Part shown: in pieces, positions 7,917 through 17,681 of the stretch
How positions within the stretch are numbered: position 1 is the first letter of the stretch
How the letters are laid out: the number at the start of each line of letters is the position of its first letter
Assembly (NCBI GenBank): GCA_023397475.1
Contig: JAEWUD010000027.1
Location: forward strand, 1-64,000
Length of the DNA: 64,000 bases
Reading direction: 5' to 3'
Source: Bacillota bacterium
GTDB lineage: Bacteria; Bacillota; Clostridia; Saccharofermentanales; Saccharofermentanaceae
Translations under genes and position numbers: made by a program
The notes under the pieces: generated by a model
What the model saw: only the letters and a program-made list of their open reading frames with translations
Databases searched by the model: none
What the model was told of the DNA's origin: nothing

Positions 7917-10313
7917 ATGCTCAAGGATGATTTGAGGAAAGAACTGGAGCCAATCGAGGTGAGCGAGGATTTACTCGCGAGGACGCGCTATGCCGTGGCC
8001 AAGGCACGAACGGAGGACGTTTCCATGGAGAAGAACAAGAAGAAGAGTTTTAAGCGCATTCTTGTGCCGGCACTGTCGCTCGCGGTGTGTGCGTTTATTG
8101 GCGCTGTTGGCTTTTTTATCATTTGGCCGGCGCTTCAGAGGAATTTATCGAGACCGACAAACTACGCGTCCGTGACCATGGCAGATGAATCCGTCGCGGA
8201 TGCGACGGAGACTTGGTGCACGACTTCCGATGAGACGACGCCTACGACCCGGGACACATCGGAGTCACAGGGTGTTACCTTGACTCCAGACGAGACGACT
8301 CCGTCGGCAACGGAAACCACCCCGGCTCCCACCGAGACGCAAGCGCCGGAACCGACGTCGGTTCCGGAAGAGACGTTCACATTCGACAGCGAAGATGTTT
8401 TTGTTTACGAGGATAACGAGGATCTTCTTCTTGTACTCGGAGAATGCCGAGAGAACGCCGGCAGGAATGCATCGTACGGTGACGGATGGGAAGAAGAAGG
8501 CGCGGTGTCGGAAGATTCCGCAGGAGAGCCGGCTGCGACTACCGGAGCAAGTCCTTCCATGACACCCTCCGATTCGAAGGGTGATTATTCCGAGACCAAT
8601 ATCCAGGTCGAAGGTGTGGATGAAGCGGATATCGTTAAGACCGACGGCGAGTTCATCTATTACATTACAAATCAGGTTCTTTTCGTTGTGGATGTCCGTG
8701 ACGAGAGCAATATGGAAGTTGTTGCCACCATTCCGGGATTGTCGGAAATTACTTCCGATCGTTACTACGTCGAATTCTACTATGATCCCGAGACGAAGAC
8801 CGTAAGTGTCATCGGAAACGTTTATAATTACTATTATATGTATGATTATTCCTATGAAGAGGATGTTGCTCAGGATGATACTGCCGCAACGGAGCCCTAT
8901 ATCTATCAGCCGTATGAGTACGTTTTTGTCGAGTCGTATGATGTATCGGACCCTTCCGAACCGGTCAGAACTCGCAGCTTCTCCCAGGAGGGGTACTACG
9001 TTAGCTCGCGTCGTGTGGATGATATGATTTTCCTGGTCACATCCAAGTATTTCTACATGTATGGTGAAGTTACAGAGGATATGTTACCGCGTGTCACAAA
9101 CCAGGACGGCGTGTGGGAGATGATCCCCGCGAAGGATATCTATATCGCGAACACGATCAACGCGGATACGTTCACCGTCGTTTCAGCAATCAACGTAATG
9201 GATGAAGATTCTGATGTGTTGACCAAGGCCGTTCTCGGTGCGGGCAATATTATCTACTCGACTCAGGATACGCTCTACATTGCCGGCACTATCTGGGATA
9301 CGGACATTTATAAGACGTTCGAGGATTTCTACGAGGATGCGGAAGATCAGGACACGAAGGCTTCAGCAGATGACGATGTCTACAAGACACGCATTCTGGC
9401 ATTCTCGATCGGCGAGAACTTGCTTGCGCCTAAGGCGATGGGACTCGTGAACGGTACGGTTCTGAATCAGTATTCGATCGATGAGTATGAGGGTGTGCTT
9501 CGCATCGCGACAACCTCCGGGTCTTGGAGCGGTTCAACATCCAATAACATTGTCGCTCTTGAAGAGGATCTCTCGATTATTTCCGTTTTACGCGACCTTG
9601 CGCCGGGCGAGACCATTTATTCGGCCCGCTTTAATGGGGACGTTATTTATCTGGTCACTTTTGAGCAGATGGATCCGTTCTTCGTCATCGATGCCTCCGA
9701 TCCTGAGGATATGAAGGTTGCCGGCGAACTGAAGATTCCCGGTTACAGCAACTACCTGCATATGATCAGCGATACGCTGGTCTTGGCAATCGGCAATGAG
9801 ACGTACATGCAGGGCGGTTCCGTGCGAACCGCCGGTCTGAAGATCGCGGTTTTCGATGTCAGTGACCAGGAAAATCCCGTGATGGTCAGCAAACTCATTT
9901 ATGGAACAAGTTACGGATATTCTGAGGTCCAGTATAATCCGAAGGCTCTCCTCGTCGATCTGGAACGTGGATTTATCGGTCTGCCTCTATCGTTTGATAT
10001 GCCTGCCGGCGAATTCGGCAGTGAATACATCGACGGATATGTCCTGATCGGAATCAATGCCGGCGGTGACTTGAAGCACCTAAGTCTCTTCAAGAGCTAT
10101 GATGCGAACATCTCTTCGGGAATCAGCCGCGCCATCTATATCGGAGATAAACTCTTCCTTCTTGGATATACAGAGATCGCCTGTTACGATACCGACGATT
10201 ACTCTTTTGTAGGGTTTGTGAATCTGTTCGATTATGTTGAAGAGAATATCGAGGAAATCGTCCCCACGGAGACCTTCAATCCGGGATTCGAAAGTACGGG
10301 AGTCATCACCTGA
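7917..10313 (+). CDS. Membrane-anchored extracellular beta-propeller protein, putative anti-sigma factor
   Basis: This 798-aa protein has a short charged cytoplasmic segment (residues 1-45), one transmembrane helix at about 48-72, a Thr/Glu/Pro-rich linker to about 135, an acidic stretch, and from about residue 220 a large extracellular domain. That domain opens with VEGVDEADIVKTDGEFIYYI, the hallmark of the C-terminal beta-propeller family (PF09826). The gene starts 3 bp after the ECF sigma stop. A small cytoplasmic N-terminus plus a single helix plus an extracellular domain, encoded right behind an ECF gene, is the usual layout of a transmembrane anti-sigma factor. No zinc-binding anti-sigma HxxxCxxC motif is visible in the short N-terminus. 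Envelope-stress sensing is inferred. Confidence 0.8.
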   Translation: MLKDDLRKELEPIEVSEDLLARTRYAVAKARTEDVSMEKNKKKSFKRILVPALSLAVCAFIGAVGFFIIWPALQRNLSRPTNYASVTMADESVADATETWCTTSDETTPTTRDTSESQGVTLTPDETTPSATETTPAPTETQAPEPTSVPEETFTFDSEDVFVYEDNEDLLLVLGECRENAGRNASYGDGWEEEGAVSEDSAGEPAATTGASPSMTPSDSKGDYSETNIQVEGVDEADIVKTDGEFIYYITNQVLFVVDVRDESNMEVVATIPGLSEITSDRYYVEFYYDPETKTVSVIGNVYNYYYMYDYSYEEDVAQDDTAATEPYIYQPYEYVFVESYDVSDPSEPVRTRSFSQEGYYVSSRRVDDMIFLVTSKYFYMYGEVTEDMLPRVTNQDGVWEMIPAKDIYIANTINADTFTVVSAINVMDEDSDVLTKAVLGAGNIIYSTQDTLYIAGTIWDTDIYKTFEDFYEDAEDQDTKASADDDVYKTRILAFSIGENLLAPKAMGLVNGTVLNQYSIDEYEGVLRIATTSGSWSGSTSNNIVALEEDLSIISVLRDLAPGETIYSARFNGDVIYLVTFEQMDPFFVIDASDPEDMKVAGELKIPGYSNYLHMISDTLVLAIGNETYMQGGSVRTAGLKIAVFDVSDQENPVMVSKLIYGTSYGYSEVQYNPKALLVDLERGFIGLPLSFDMPAGEFGSEYIDGYVLIGINAGGDLKHLSLFKSYDANISSGISRAIYIGDKLFLLGYTEIACYDTDDYSFVGFVNLFDYVEENIEEIVPTETFNPGFESTGVIT

Positions 10314-10345
10314 GGCTATTCTTCCTGACACATCGGTTTTAATTG

Positions 10346-10390
10346 ATAAGGGACTGCCTCAGAACAGAAGTTTTGAGACAGCCCCTTTTT
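10346..10390 (+). terminator. Terminator of the sigma/propeller operon, member of a dispersed hairpin family
   Basis: AAGGGACTGCCTCAGAAC pairs with GTTTTGAGACAGCCCCTT around a 4-base loop with a few mismatches, followed by TTTTT. The arm GAGACAGCCCCTTTTT recurs at 33476-33518, 33891-33911 and, slightly changed, at 63113-63157. Confidence 0.8.
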
Positions 10391-10400
10391 CTTACGTAAT

Positions 10401-10445
10401 GCCAAGAGGAGTACCACATGACGGGATTATGGGCGAAAAGATCAG
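10401..10445. repeat. Dispersed repeat tail, copy 1
   Basis: The segment with core GATTATGGGCGAAAAGATC directly follows a terminator hairpin. Related sequences in the same position relative to a hairpin occur at 50125-50166 and 53878-53927. All share a ...TGAGTnCCACnTGACG... type block and then ATTATGGGC or TTATGGGC. This copy overlaps the stop codon of the AEC transporter. Confidence 0.6.
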
Positions 10446-11413
10446 CTGATCACCAATCGATTCAGTATCTCGACCCAAATCGGCAAGGTGACGATCGACA
10501 GAAGGGTCGTAAGAAAGACACATTGTGCGGCTTTGGTAGCGTCGCTCTGTGCTTTGATCGCCAGAACAGTGGTCGTCGCGGCGGCGGGCAACGCGGCGTA
10601 AAGAATCGAAACTTTCGCGACTACCGGATCAATCGGCATGAATCTGGTGACCGCGAGGTAAAGTCCGAGCAACAAAGCCGGAGCCGCGATGAGGCGAAGT
10701 GCAGCGATCAGGAACAGTCTCTTTTCCTGACGGATTCGAGACAGAGGGATCGCCGCGAGCGTTATGCCACAGAGGATCATGCCGAGAGGTGACGCGGTTC
10801 CCGCGAGCTTTTCGATTACCGTATTGAAGGGCTCGGGAATCTCTATGCCAAAGAAGTAAATCAGAAGACCTACAGGTACGGCGAGAACCGGCGGCGACAG
10901 GATCGCACGCATCACGCCGCGAGCCACTCTCCGGATGCCGGGGTCACCGCTCTTGTCATTGTCTTTGCCGAGAGTAAAGATCAACGGAGTCGCGATATAG
11001 AAGAGAATGCGCACGGGAATTGTATACACGGCGATATAGAATCTTCCGATATCTCCATAAAGAATCTCCATGATCGGGAAAGCCATATACGTGAAGTTCG
11101 TGAACATCAGATTAACCAGAAGAATGCGTGACATATCATCGTTCTTGCCGGAGATTCGATTCACGACAAGACCAAGAAGCAGCATGACGGCCATTGATAT
11201 GACACTGATAACAAGTAGTGCGCCTCCGTTCACGAGTTCTTTCGGATCATACTCGGACGACAGAGATGAGATAACCGCGCACGGGAAGATGAAGTTAAAG
11301 ATCAGCGCCGCAAGAGAAGCGGAGAACCGATCATCAACAATGCGTCGTTGTCTCGCAAAAAAACCGATGCATACATAGATTGCCATCATCAAGGCTAAGT
11401 TTACGGCGATCAT
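10442..11413 (-). CDS. AEC-family transporter (auxin efflux carrier-like permease)
   Basis: The 323-aa protein is almost entirely hydrophobic with about ten membrane segments in two five-helix halves. The N-terminal half carries the typical FxxxRxRxxxDD start (FFARQRRIVDDRF) and NFIFPCAVISSL. A central loop (TLGKDNDKSGDPG) separates the halves. Members export malate, amino acids or auxins; the substrate here cannot be told. The start overlaps the rsmG stop by 4 bases (ATGA), so it is the last gene of the mnmE-mnmG-rsmG operon. The transporter is not a usual member of that operon. Confidence 0.88.
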   Translation of the reverse strand: MIAVNLALMMAIYVCIGFFARQRRIVDDRFSASLAALIFNFIFPCAVISSLSSEYDPKELVNGGALLVISVISMAVMLLLGLVVNRISGKNDDMSRILLVNLMFTNFTYMAFPIMEILYGDIGRFYIAVYTIPVRILFYIATPLIFTLGKDNDKSGDPGIRRVARGVMRAILSPPVLAVPVGLLIYFFGIEIPEPFNTVIEKLAGTASPLGMILCGITLAAIPLSRIRQEKRLFLIAALRLIAAPALLLGLYLAVTRFMPIDPVVAKVSILYAALPAAATTTVLAIKAQSDATKAAQCVFLTTLLSIVTLPIWVEILNRLVIS

Positions 11414-12285
11414 ATGAGCGGCTCCTTTTCCGGTTTGCCGGCCTGCCGCGGAAATTTCGGCGGTGTCGACCGAACTTTGCGGATAACAATGATCGAACGG
11501 CGCATATCCGTACCGGGCAGCGTAAAATCGAAGCGATCTTCAATGGTTCCGCCGAGGGTTACCACCGCTTTGCGGGCAGCCTCAACTTCTTCGTCCGCAT
11601 ATCCCTTCATCGCCAGAAAAACACCGCCGATTCTCACAAACGGCATACAGTATTCACACAGGATCGGCAGCGAAGCGACCGCCCGGGCTGTCGCAACATC
11701 GTAGTTCTCACGGTGTGCCTTGGATCGGCCGGCGTCCTCCGCACGTCCGTGGACCGTCGAGATTCCCCGAAGAGAGAGCGCCTCACAAACCGCATCGAGA
11801 AATCCGATACGTTTGCGTAAAGAGTCGAGCAAGGTAACTTCGAGCTCCGGTATGGCAACTTTGAGGGGGATTCCCGGAAATCCGGCACCGGTTCCGACGT
11901 CGATCAGCGACAGCGGCGATCCGTGCTTCCTTTTGATCTCCTTCTCGATATGCGGAACCAGCGTCAGAGAATCAACGAAGTGCCGCAGTGCAATTCCCTG
12001 ATCATCGGTGATATTGGTGAGGTTCATCCGTTCGTTCCATTCCTTGAGCATCTGGGCGTACAGGGCAAACGCGCGGATGTTCTCCGCGGACAGCGGGACC
12101 GATATCTCCGCGGCTCCGGACGCGACCAAAGGAAAATCCGGATTCACGACCGTTGGCTGGACCGGCGCATCAGAAACACCGCCTGGATCCGGCATCGTTT
12201 TCGATATCACGTGATCGGATACCGGGGATGTTTTATTGGCGGCCTTCTTGGCCGCGTGATCCGGCCGGATTCTCTTACTCTCCAT
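11410..12285 (-). CDS. rsmG: 16S rRNA (guanine-527-N7)-methyltransferase
   Basis: RsmG (GidB) methylates N7 of G527 in 16S rRNA using S-adenosylmethionine. The SAM site DVGTGAGFPGIPL is clear, as are WNERMNLTNITD before it and the AVASLPILCEY segment after it. At 291 aa it is about 50 residues longer than usual: an N-terminal extension of about 65 residues (Lys-rich, then Pro/Val-rich) precedes the core, and a basic Pro-rich tail follows. The gene overlaps the mnmG stop by one base (TGATG). Loss of this enzyme in other bacteria gives low-level streptomycin resistance. Confidence 0.93.
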   Translation of the reverse strand: MESKRIRPDHAAKKAANKTSPVSDHVISKTMPDPGGVSDAPVQPTVVNPDFPLVASGAAEISVPLSAENIRAFALYAQMLKEWNERMNLTNITDDQGIALRHFVDSLTLVPHIEKEIKRKHGSPLSLIDVGTGAGFPGIPLKVAIPELEVTLLDSLRKRIGFLDAVCEALSLRGISTVHGRAEDAGRSKAHRENYDVATARAVASLPILCEYCMPFVRIGGVFLAMKGYADEEVEAARKAVVTLGGTIEDRFDFTLPGTDMRRSIIVIRKVRSTPPKFPRQAGKPEKEPLI

Positions 12286-14228
12286 CAGCTTCCCTCCCGT
12301 CTTCTTTTCGCGTCGATGTAAACCAGAAGCACCGCGATGTCCGCGGGAGATACTCCGGAAATTCGCGATGCCTGCCCGACATTGACCGGCCGATGCGACG
12401 CGAGTTTCTGACGAGCCTCCAGACGAAGGCCGGAAATCTCCGTATACGGAAGATCCTGCGGAAGACTCCGATGTTCGAGGGAAATAAACTTCTCAATGCG
12501 GTCTTTCTCAAGACGAATGTATCCTTCGTATTTGATATTCACCTCGACGCCAAAGGTTACCGATTCCGGCAAAGTTCCCCGGCCCGGGTCGACAGGCGCA
12601 AGATCCGCGTAATGAATCTGCGGACGGCGCAGAAGTTCCGCAAGTGAAATTCCGGAGGACGGCGGAGTACTGCCGAGCGCAAGAACGATCTCGGACAATT
12701 TCTCGGACGGCGGAAGATGTGTGGTGCGCAAGCGATTCTCTTCCGCGGCAATGGCCGTACGCTTCTCGACAAATTTCTGATACCTGTCTTCAGAAATCAG
12801 GCCGTATCGATATCCGATCTCTGTCAGGCGCTCGTCGGCGTTATCCTGCCGCAGACAAAGGCGATATTCCGCGCGCGAAGTCATCATGCGGTACGGCTCC
12901 GAAGTCCCTTTGGTGACAAGATCATCAATCAGTACGCCGATGTATCCCTGCGACCGATCAAGAACAAGCGGACGCTCGCCAAGAACATACGCCGCAGCAT
13001 TTATTCCCGCCATAAGTCCCTGCGCGGCGGCCTCTTCATATCCGGAGGACCCGTTGATCTGCCCGGCGGTAAACAGTCCCTCGACATGACGTGATTCCAG
13101 TGTCGGGTACAGAGATGTCGGATCGATGCAATCGTACTCGATCGCATACGCGGATCTCTGGATCCACGCGCGGGAGAGGCCGGGAACCGATCGAACGATC
13201 TTCTCCTGAATCTCCTCCGGCATACTGGTGCTCAAACCTTGCAGGTACATCTCCTCCGTATCGGATCCCATCGGCTCGACAAAAACCTGATGCCGCAGCT
13301 TATCCTTGAACTTAACGAATTTGTCTTCGATCGACGGGCAGTATCTCGGCCCGGTCCCCTCGATCACGCCGCTGAATAACGGAGACCGGTTCAAGTTTCC
13401 GTTAATGATTTCACGGGTCTCGGGCGACGTCCACACATTCCAACACGGAATTTGGTCCGGCTTGGGACCGATGCCGTCCATCTCGTGCTGATACGAGAAC
13501 GGGGGTATATCTGTCTCGCCGTCTTGTCGTTCCATCTGGGAAAAATCCACGCTTCTGCGATTCACCCGAACCGGCGTCCCTGTCTTGAAACGTTGCAAAG
13601 CAATTCCTGCTCTTGCAAGAGAGGCGGAAAGACCGTGAGACGGCGACAGTCCGTCCGGGCCGCTCTCACAAATGACTTCCCCCATAATAATTCGGGACTC
13701 CATGTAGGTTCCCGTGCTGATGATTACGGCAGAACTCTCATAAACCGCGCCGGTACGTGTCATGATCCCGCAAGCGGATATTCTGCCGTCTTCTTCCTCT
13801 GCCGTAAGAAGTTCGACGATTTCCGCCTGTCGTAACAGCAGATTCTCCTGCTTCTCAAGAAGTTCTTTCATCAGACGACTGTACAATCGACGATCGATCT
13901 GCGCTCGCGGCGAGAATACTGCCGGCCCCTTGGACCGATTCAGCATGCGCATCTGTATCGCGGCATGATCCGCGGTAATGCCCATTTGTCCGCCGAGTGC
14001 GTCGATCTCTCGAACCAGTTGTCCCTTTGCCGTCCCCCCGATACTTGGGTTGCAAGGCATGTTCGCTAAGGAATCCATCTGCATCGTGAAAAGCACCGTC
14101 GACAGCCCTTTCCGGGCTGCCGCGAGAGCGGCTTCGCAACCGGCATGCCCGGCTCCGACGACCAGAATATCATAACTTCCGGCCGCGTACGCGCCGGGAA
14201 AACGATAAGCTTCTTGGAGTGTTGTCAT
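12285..14228 (-). CDS. mnmG: tRNA uridine-5-carboxymethylaminomethyl modification enzyme MnmG
   Basis: MnmG (GidA) works with MnmE to install the carboxymethylaminomethyl or aminomethyl group at U34 of tRNAs. The 647-aa sequence shows the FAD Rossmann motif VGAGHAGCEAALAAAR, NPSIGGTAKGQLVREID, the LNRSKGPAVFSPRAQIDR block with the essential cysteine replaced by Phe-Ser as is common, and the C-terminal helical domain with LKL-like YEGYI. It lies 89 bp downstream of mnmE and just upstream of rsmG, a common bacterial order. Confidence 0.97.
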   Translation of the reverse strand: MTTLQEAYRFPGAYAAGSYDILVVGAGHAGCEAALAAARKGLSTVLFTMQMDSLANMPCNPSIGGTAKGQLVREIDALGGQMGITADHAAIQMRMLNRSKGPAVFSPRAQIDRRLYSRLMKELLEKQENLLLRQAEIVELLTAEEEDGRISACGIMTRTGAVYESSAVIISTGTYMESRIIMGEVICESGPDGLSPSHGLSASLARAGIALQRFKTGTPVRVNRRSVDFSQMERQDGETDIPPFSYQHEMDGIGPKPDQIPCWNVWTSPETREIINGNLNRSPLFSGVIEGTGPRYCPSIEDKFVKFKDKLRHQVFVEPMGSDTEEMYLQGLSTSMPEEIQEKIVRSVPGLSRAWIQRSAYAIEYDCIDPTSLYPTLESRHVEGLFTAGQINGSSGYEEAAAQGLMAGINAAAYVLGERPLVLDRSQGYIGVLIDDLVTKGTSEPYRMMTSRAEYRLCLRQDNADERLTEIGYRYGLISEDRYQKFVEKRTAIAAEENRLRTTHLPPSEKLSEIVLALGSTPPSSGISLAELLRRPQIHYADLAPVDPGRGTLPESVTFGVEVNIKYEGYIRLEKDRIEKFISLEHRSLPQDLPYTEISGLRLEARQKLASHRPVNVGQASRISGVSPADIAVLLVYIDAKRRREGS

Positions 14229-14317
14229 TCGTTCCTGTCCCCTGTTTCTTCTTCTCTATGGCTTGTTCACGAATCATTTATCCTACGTTTCGCTTGAACT
14301 CCGCTTATGACCGCCGA

Positions 14318-15766
14318 TCATTTTCCTACGCAAAAACGCGCGAATATTGTGCTTACCAAGGCGTCGCTTACCGTGTCGCCGGTGATCTCGCCCAGAGCCT
14401 CCGCCGCGACACGCAAGAGCGAGCATGCCATATCCGGGTAGCCGGACTCCTCGAGAACAGCAATGGCTTGTTCCAGAATACGACGCGCCTCGTCGATCTT
14501 CTCAAAGTGCCGTCGATTGGTAACCAGGACACCTGCGGTGTTCCCCTGCCCCCGCTCTTCGTAGATTCCTTTGATGCGTTCTCCCAGTGCTTCGATTCCG
14601 GTTCCTGTCGCCGCGGAGACGATCTCGTAGAAGGTAACTCGATCGGAAAAATTCCACGAGGATATCCGTTCTTCGATGCGCATCCTGGTTATCTGTGCGT
14701 CTTCCCGGGTCATCGTGTCGGACTTGCTGATCAATATGCCGAACGAGGTGTCTCCCTGTGAGGCAGACAGCGCCGCCCGCAATTCGTCAACCTCGCGTTC
14801 GCTGATCTTCCCTTCCTCGGGGCTGGCGAGCCAAAGGACAAGATCCGCGCGCTCCAAAGCATCCAGCGCACGCTTTACACCGATGCTCTCGACCGCGTCG
14901 CCGGTCTCGCGAATTCCTGCGGTGTCCTCCAAGCGGACAGGGATACCGCGGATGGTGACCATGACCTCGAGCGTATCTCTTGTTGTTCCCGGCACATCGG
15001 TGACAATCGCACGATCATAACCGGCCAGATGATTAAAAAGCGATGATTTCCCGCTGTTGGGAAGTCCTCCGAGTACGACGCTCAACCCGTCTCTAACAAT
15101 TCTGCCCTGAGAGAAGGACGCCGCCAGCGCCGCAAGTTGCTCCCGTTGTGCAGACAACTGCGCGATGATCGCATGACAATTCTCGGGCGTATCCTCGTGC
15201 TCCGGGAATTCCACAATCATCTCGAGCGCGGCAAAACTACGAAAAATCTGTGCGCTGATCTCCCGAACCTTCTCCTTGAGAACTCCGCCCAGCTGCGTCT
15301 CGGCAGCATCGAGGGCCATCCTGGATTCGGCAGAAATGACGTCCATCACGGCTTCCGCCTGTGTCAGATCCAGTTTGCCGCGAAGGAAAGCATTCCGGGT
15401 AAATTCGCCCGGTTGCGCCGCCCTCGCTCCGTTCTCGTATAAAACGCGAAGAATCTCCTGTCGAACGGCAATGCCGCCATGACAGGAGATCTCTATACTG
15501 TCTTCACCGGTGTACGAATGAGGCGCCGCAAATCGAGTACAAATCGCCTCATCGATGGTGTGATTATCCTTCGGATCGAAAAGAATTCCGTAAGCCGCGG
15601 TATATCCGGGCATATCAACCACAGATCTTGCATTCCCAACGGTACGGACGATCCGGAATACGCGATCAAGAACCTCCGCGGAGCCGTCTCCGGACATGCG
15701 GATCACCGCAATGCCGCTCGTGCCGGGCGGCGTGGCACATGCCGTATAGGGGCGATCGGACGGCAC
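14318..15766 (-). CDS. mnmE: tRNA modification GTPase MnmE
   Basis: MnmE is the GTPase and formyl-folate-binding partner of MnmG. The 482-aa product has the N-terminal TrmE domain starting TACATPPGTSGIAVIRMSG, a helical domain, and a G domain with GLPNSGKSS (G1), DVPGTTRDT (G2), DTAG (G3) and SKSD (G4). It ends in FCVGK, the C-terminal CxGK motif needed for modification. The start is GTG, two bases after the jag stop, with GAGGT six bases upstream lying inside the end of jag, so translation is coupled. Confidence 0.96.
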   Translation of the reverse strand: MPSDRPYTACATPPGTSGIAVIRMSGDGSAEVLDRVFRIVRTVGNARSVVDMPGYTAAYGILFDPKDNHTIDEAICTRFAAPHSYTGEDSIEISCHGGIAVRQEILRVLYENGARAAQPGEFTRNAFLRGKLDLTQAEAVMDVISAESRMALDAAETQLGGVLKEKVREISAQIFRSFAALEMIVEFPEHEDTPENCHAIIAQLSAQREQLAALAASFSQGRIVRDGLSVVLGGLPNSGKSSLFNHLAGYDRAIVTDVPGTTRDTLEVMVTIRGIPVRLEDTAGIRETGDAVESIGVKRALDALERADLVLWLASPEEGKISEREVDELRAALSASQGDTSFGILISKSDTMTREDAQITRMRIEERISSWNFSDRVTFYEIVSAATGTGIEALGERIKGIYEERGQGNTAGVLVTNRRHFEKIDEARRILEQAIAVLEESGYPDMACSLLRVAAEALGEITGDTVSDALVSTIFARFCVGK

Positions 15767-15768
15767 GA

Positions 15769-16473
15769 TTATACCTCGTTACCGTTTGCCTTGGCAGAAG
15801 GAGAAACGATGACCTTGCGATTCGGCTCTTCGCCCTCACTGTGCGTAGAAATACCTGAAACTGTCTGCAAGGAAGAGTGAACAATCCGGCGCTCGGCAGG
15901 ATTCATCGCGTCCAAAGCGACCGGTCTGCCGGACTTGACGGCACGGGATGCGGCCTTGTGCGCCATCGAAACGATAACCGCTTCGCGGCGACGCTTGTAT
16001 CCGCCGATGTCCAGAGATACACGTACATGTTCTTCGCTGTATTTGTTCGCGACCAGAGAGGTCAGGTAAGAGATCGCATCGAGTGTCTCGCCGTGACGGC
16101 CGATCGCCGCACCGCAATCCTGACCGGAAATGTTGATGAAGATCGTATCACCCTCGCGATATGAATCCAGTTTGCCGTGAATGCCGATGCCGGAGAGAAT
16201 CTCCGCAACGAATGACACCGCTTGATCCTCCGCCTCGGAGATGGCGTCGCCTTCATAGGTCTCGTCATCGCCGTAATATACCGGAGCTTCATCCTCGATC
16301 TCAACCGTTACCTTAACCGATGCATCCTTCTTGCCGAGCCCGAAAAGGCCGCCGGCAGCGCCTTCTTCAAGAACCTCGATCACTGCTTCATCCTCGGCCA
16401 CACCAAGCTCCTCAAGAGCCAGTGCAATTGCTTCTTCAACCGTCTTCGCGGTCTTTATAACAGACTTTTCCAT
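15769..16473 (-). CDS. jag: RNA-binding protein Jag/KhpB
   Basis: Jag (KhpB, EloR) is a cytoplasmic RNA-binding protein that links cell elongation control to the YidC/SpoIIIJ neighbourhood. The 234-aa protein has the Jag_N domain at the start (residues 1-52), an acidic linker rich in Asp and Glu to about 85, a type II KH domain with GRHGETLDAISYL (near 130) and a C-terminal R3H domain with MNPAERRIVHSSL. It lies between yidC and mnmE with short gaps (28 bp and 2 bp), the classic Firmicute order. Confidence 0.95.
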   Translation of the reverse strand: MEKSVIKTAKTVEEAIALALEELGVAEDEAVIEVLEEGAAGGLFGLGKKDASVKVTVEIEDEAPVYYGDDETYEGDAISEAEDQAVSFVAEILSGIGIHGKLDSYREGDTIFINISGQDCGAAIGRHGETLDAISYLTSLVANKYSEEHVRVSLDIGGYKRRREAVIVSMAHKAASRAVKSGRPVALDAMNPAERRIVHSSLQTVSGISTHSEGEEPNRKVIVSPSAKANGNEV

Positions 16474-16501
16474 AGTGCGCCTCCTGCTCTATTCAAACGC
16501 C

Positions 16502-17593
16502 TTAGGAGCGTTTACCTTTTTTCTTAGCGCCGAACCCGGACTCTGTGACAGCTTCCTCCACGGGGGCGGACTTGTTAAACGCGTTTGCCTTCAGAATCTC
16601 CATCTCCGCTTTCTTATGTTCGAGCGGACGGGAGAACATGAAATATACGACAAACTGCTGGATGATCGCCATGATGTTACCGATAAACCAGTAGAGGCCC
16701 ATTGCCGAAGGCATGGAGAAGGTCGTAACAAGCATGATGATCGGCATGGTCCAGTTCATGATCTTCATCGTGTTTTCCATGCTGTTCTCAGGAACCTGAT
16801 CCTTACGGGCGGGATTAACCTTGGCTCTCTCCTTCGCTTCCTTATCCGACTTGTAATTCGGGCGAAGTAGCGTTGTGATTCTCATCTGAATCAGCGTGGA
16901 CAACAGAACAAGCACCGGAAGAACGAGAAGAGGAACATAGGTCTTCCAATCGGGTCCGAATACGATCGCGGGATTGTACTGCGGTGTCATCGAGAGATCA
17001 ATGCCGAGGAAATCGAGATTCACAAGCTGTCCCATCTTGATCAATCCGTTGTTGACGGCTTCCGGAAGAAGATTGGCATTCTGCTGGAACGCACGAAGAA
17101 TCGGGATATCATCATCGAGAATTCGGGACGCCTGGTCTGCGGCGATCGCTCCCTTCTCGGACAGGAAGGCGGCCAGAGAAGTAATATTCGCCTGAGACAC
17201 CTGCGAGACATAACGGAGCGGACAGCGTACAACGTAGAAAATCGGCCAGATGAAGATCAACTGAATGAAGGGGAGGATACATCCGCCCATCGACATCGCG
17301 CCGCCCTCTTGCATCATCTTACTGATCTCTTCATTCTGCTTCTGCTTGTCATCGGGATACTTGCGCTTGATCTCCGCCTGTTTGGAGGCGAGAGCCTGCT
17401 GCTTCATCATCGACCGGGACGAACGGACATTCAGAGGAATCAGAAGTCCACGGATCAGGACGGTGAGCCCGATGATCGCGATACCGTAACTTCCAAAAAA
17501 ATCATAGAAAAATCGTGTGATAAATCCAAAAATATCATTCAGGATATTATCATTGAGTCCAAACAGGATTGCGGCGATTGCGACAGAATTCAT
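16502..17593 (-). CDS. yidC: Membrane protein insertase YidC/Oxa1
   Basis: YidC inserts and folds membrane proteins, alone or with SecYEG. The 363-aa product has the conserved hydrophobic core: a first helix near residue 40 (GIAIIGLTVLIRGLL) with the positively charged Arg in the substrate groove, a charged cytoplasmic hairpin (KQAEIKRKYPDDKQKQNEEI), CILPFIQLIFIWPIFYVV, and C-terminal helices. The tail is basic (KKKGKRS). It is longer than B. subtilis SpoIIIJ because of an insert of about 60 residues between the second and third core helices. No lipobox cysteine is visible near the N-terminus. Confidence 0.95.
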   Translation of the reverse strand: MNSVAIAAILFGLNDNILNDIFGFITRFFYDFFGSYGIAIIGLTVLIRGLLIPLNVRSSRSMMKQQALASKQAEIKRKYPDDKQKQNEEISKMMQEGGAMSMGGCILPFIQLIFIWPIFYVVRCPLRYVSQVSQANITSLAAFLSEKGAIAADQASRILDDDIPILRAFQQNANLLPEAVNNGLIKMGQLVNLDFLGIDLSMTPQYNPAIVFGPDWKTYVPLLVLPVLVLLSTLIQMRITTLLRPNYKSDKEAKERAKVNPARKDQVPENSMENTMKIMNWTMPIIMLVTTFSMPSAMGLYWFIGNIMAIIQQFVVYFMFSRPLEHKKAEMEILKANAFNKSAPVEEAVTESGFGAKKKGKRS

Positions 17594-17681
17594 TCGTTAC
17601 TCCTCGTCATGGGGGTGTCTTGCGTAAAAAAAGACTGTTAGTAGTATACCACAAAGAACGGACAGCAGTCGCCTCCGTTCG

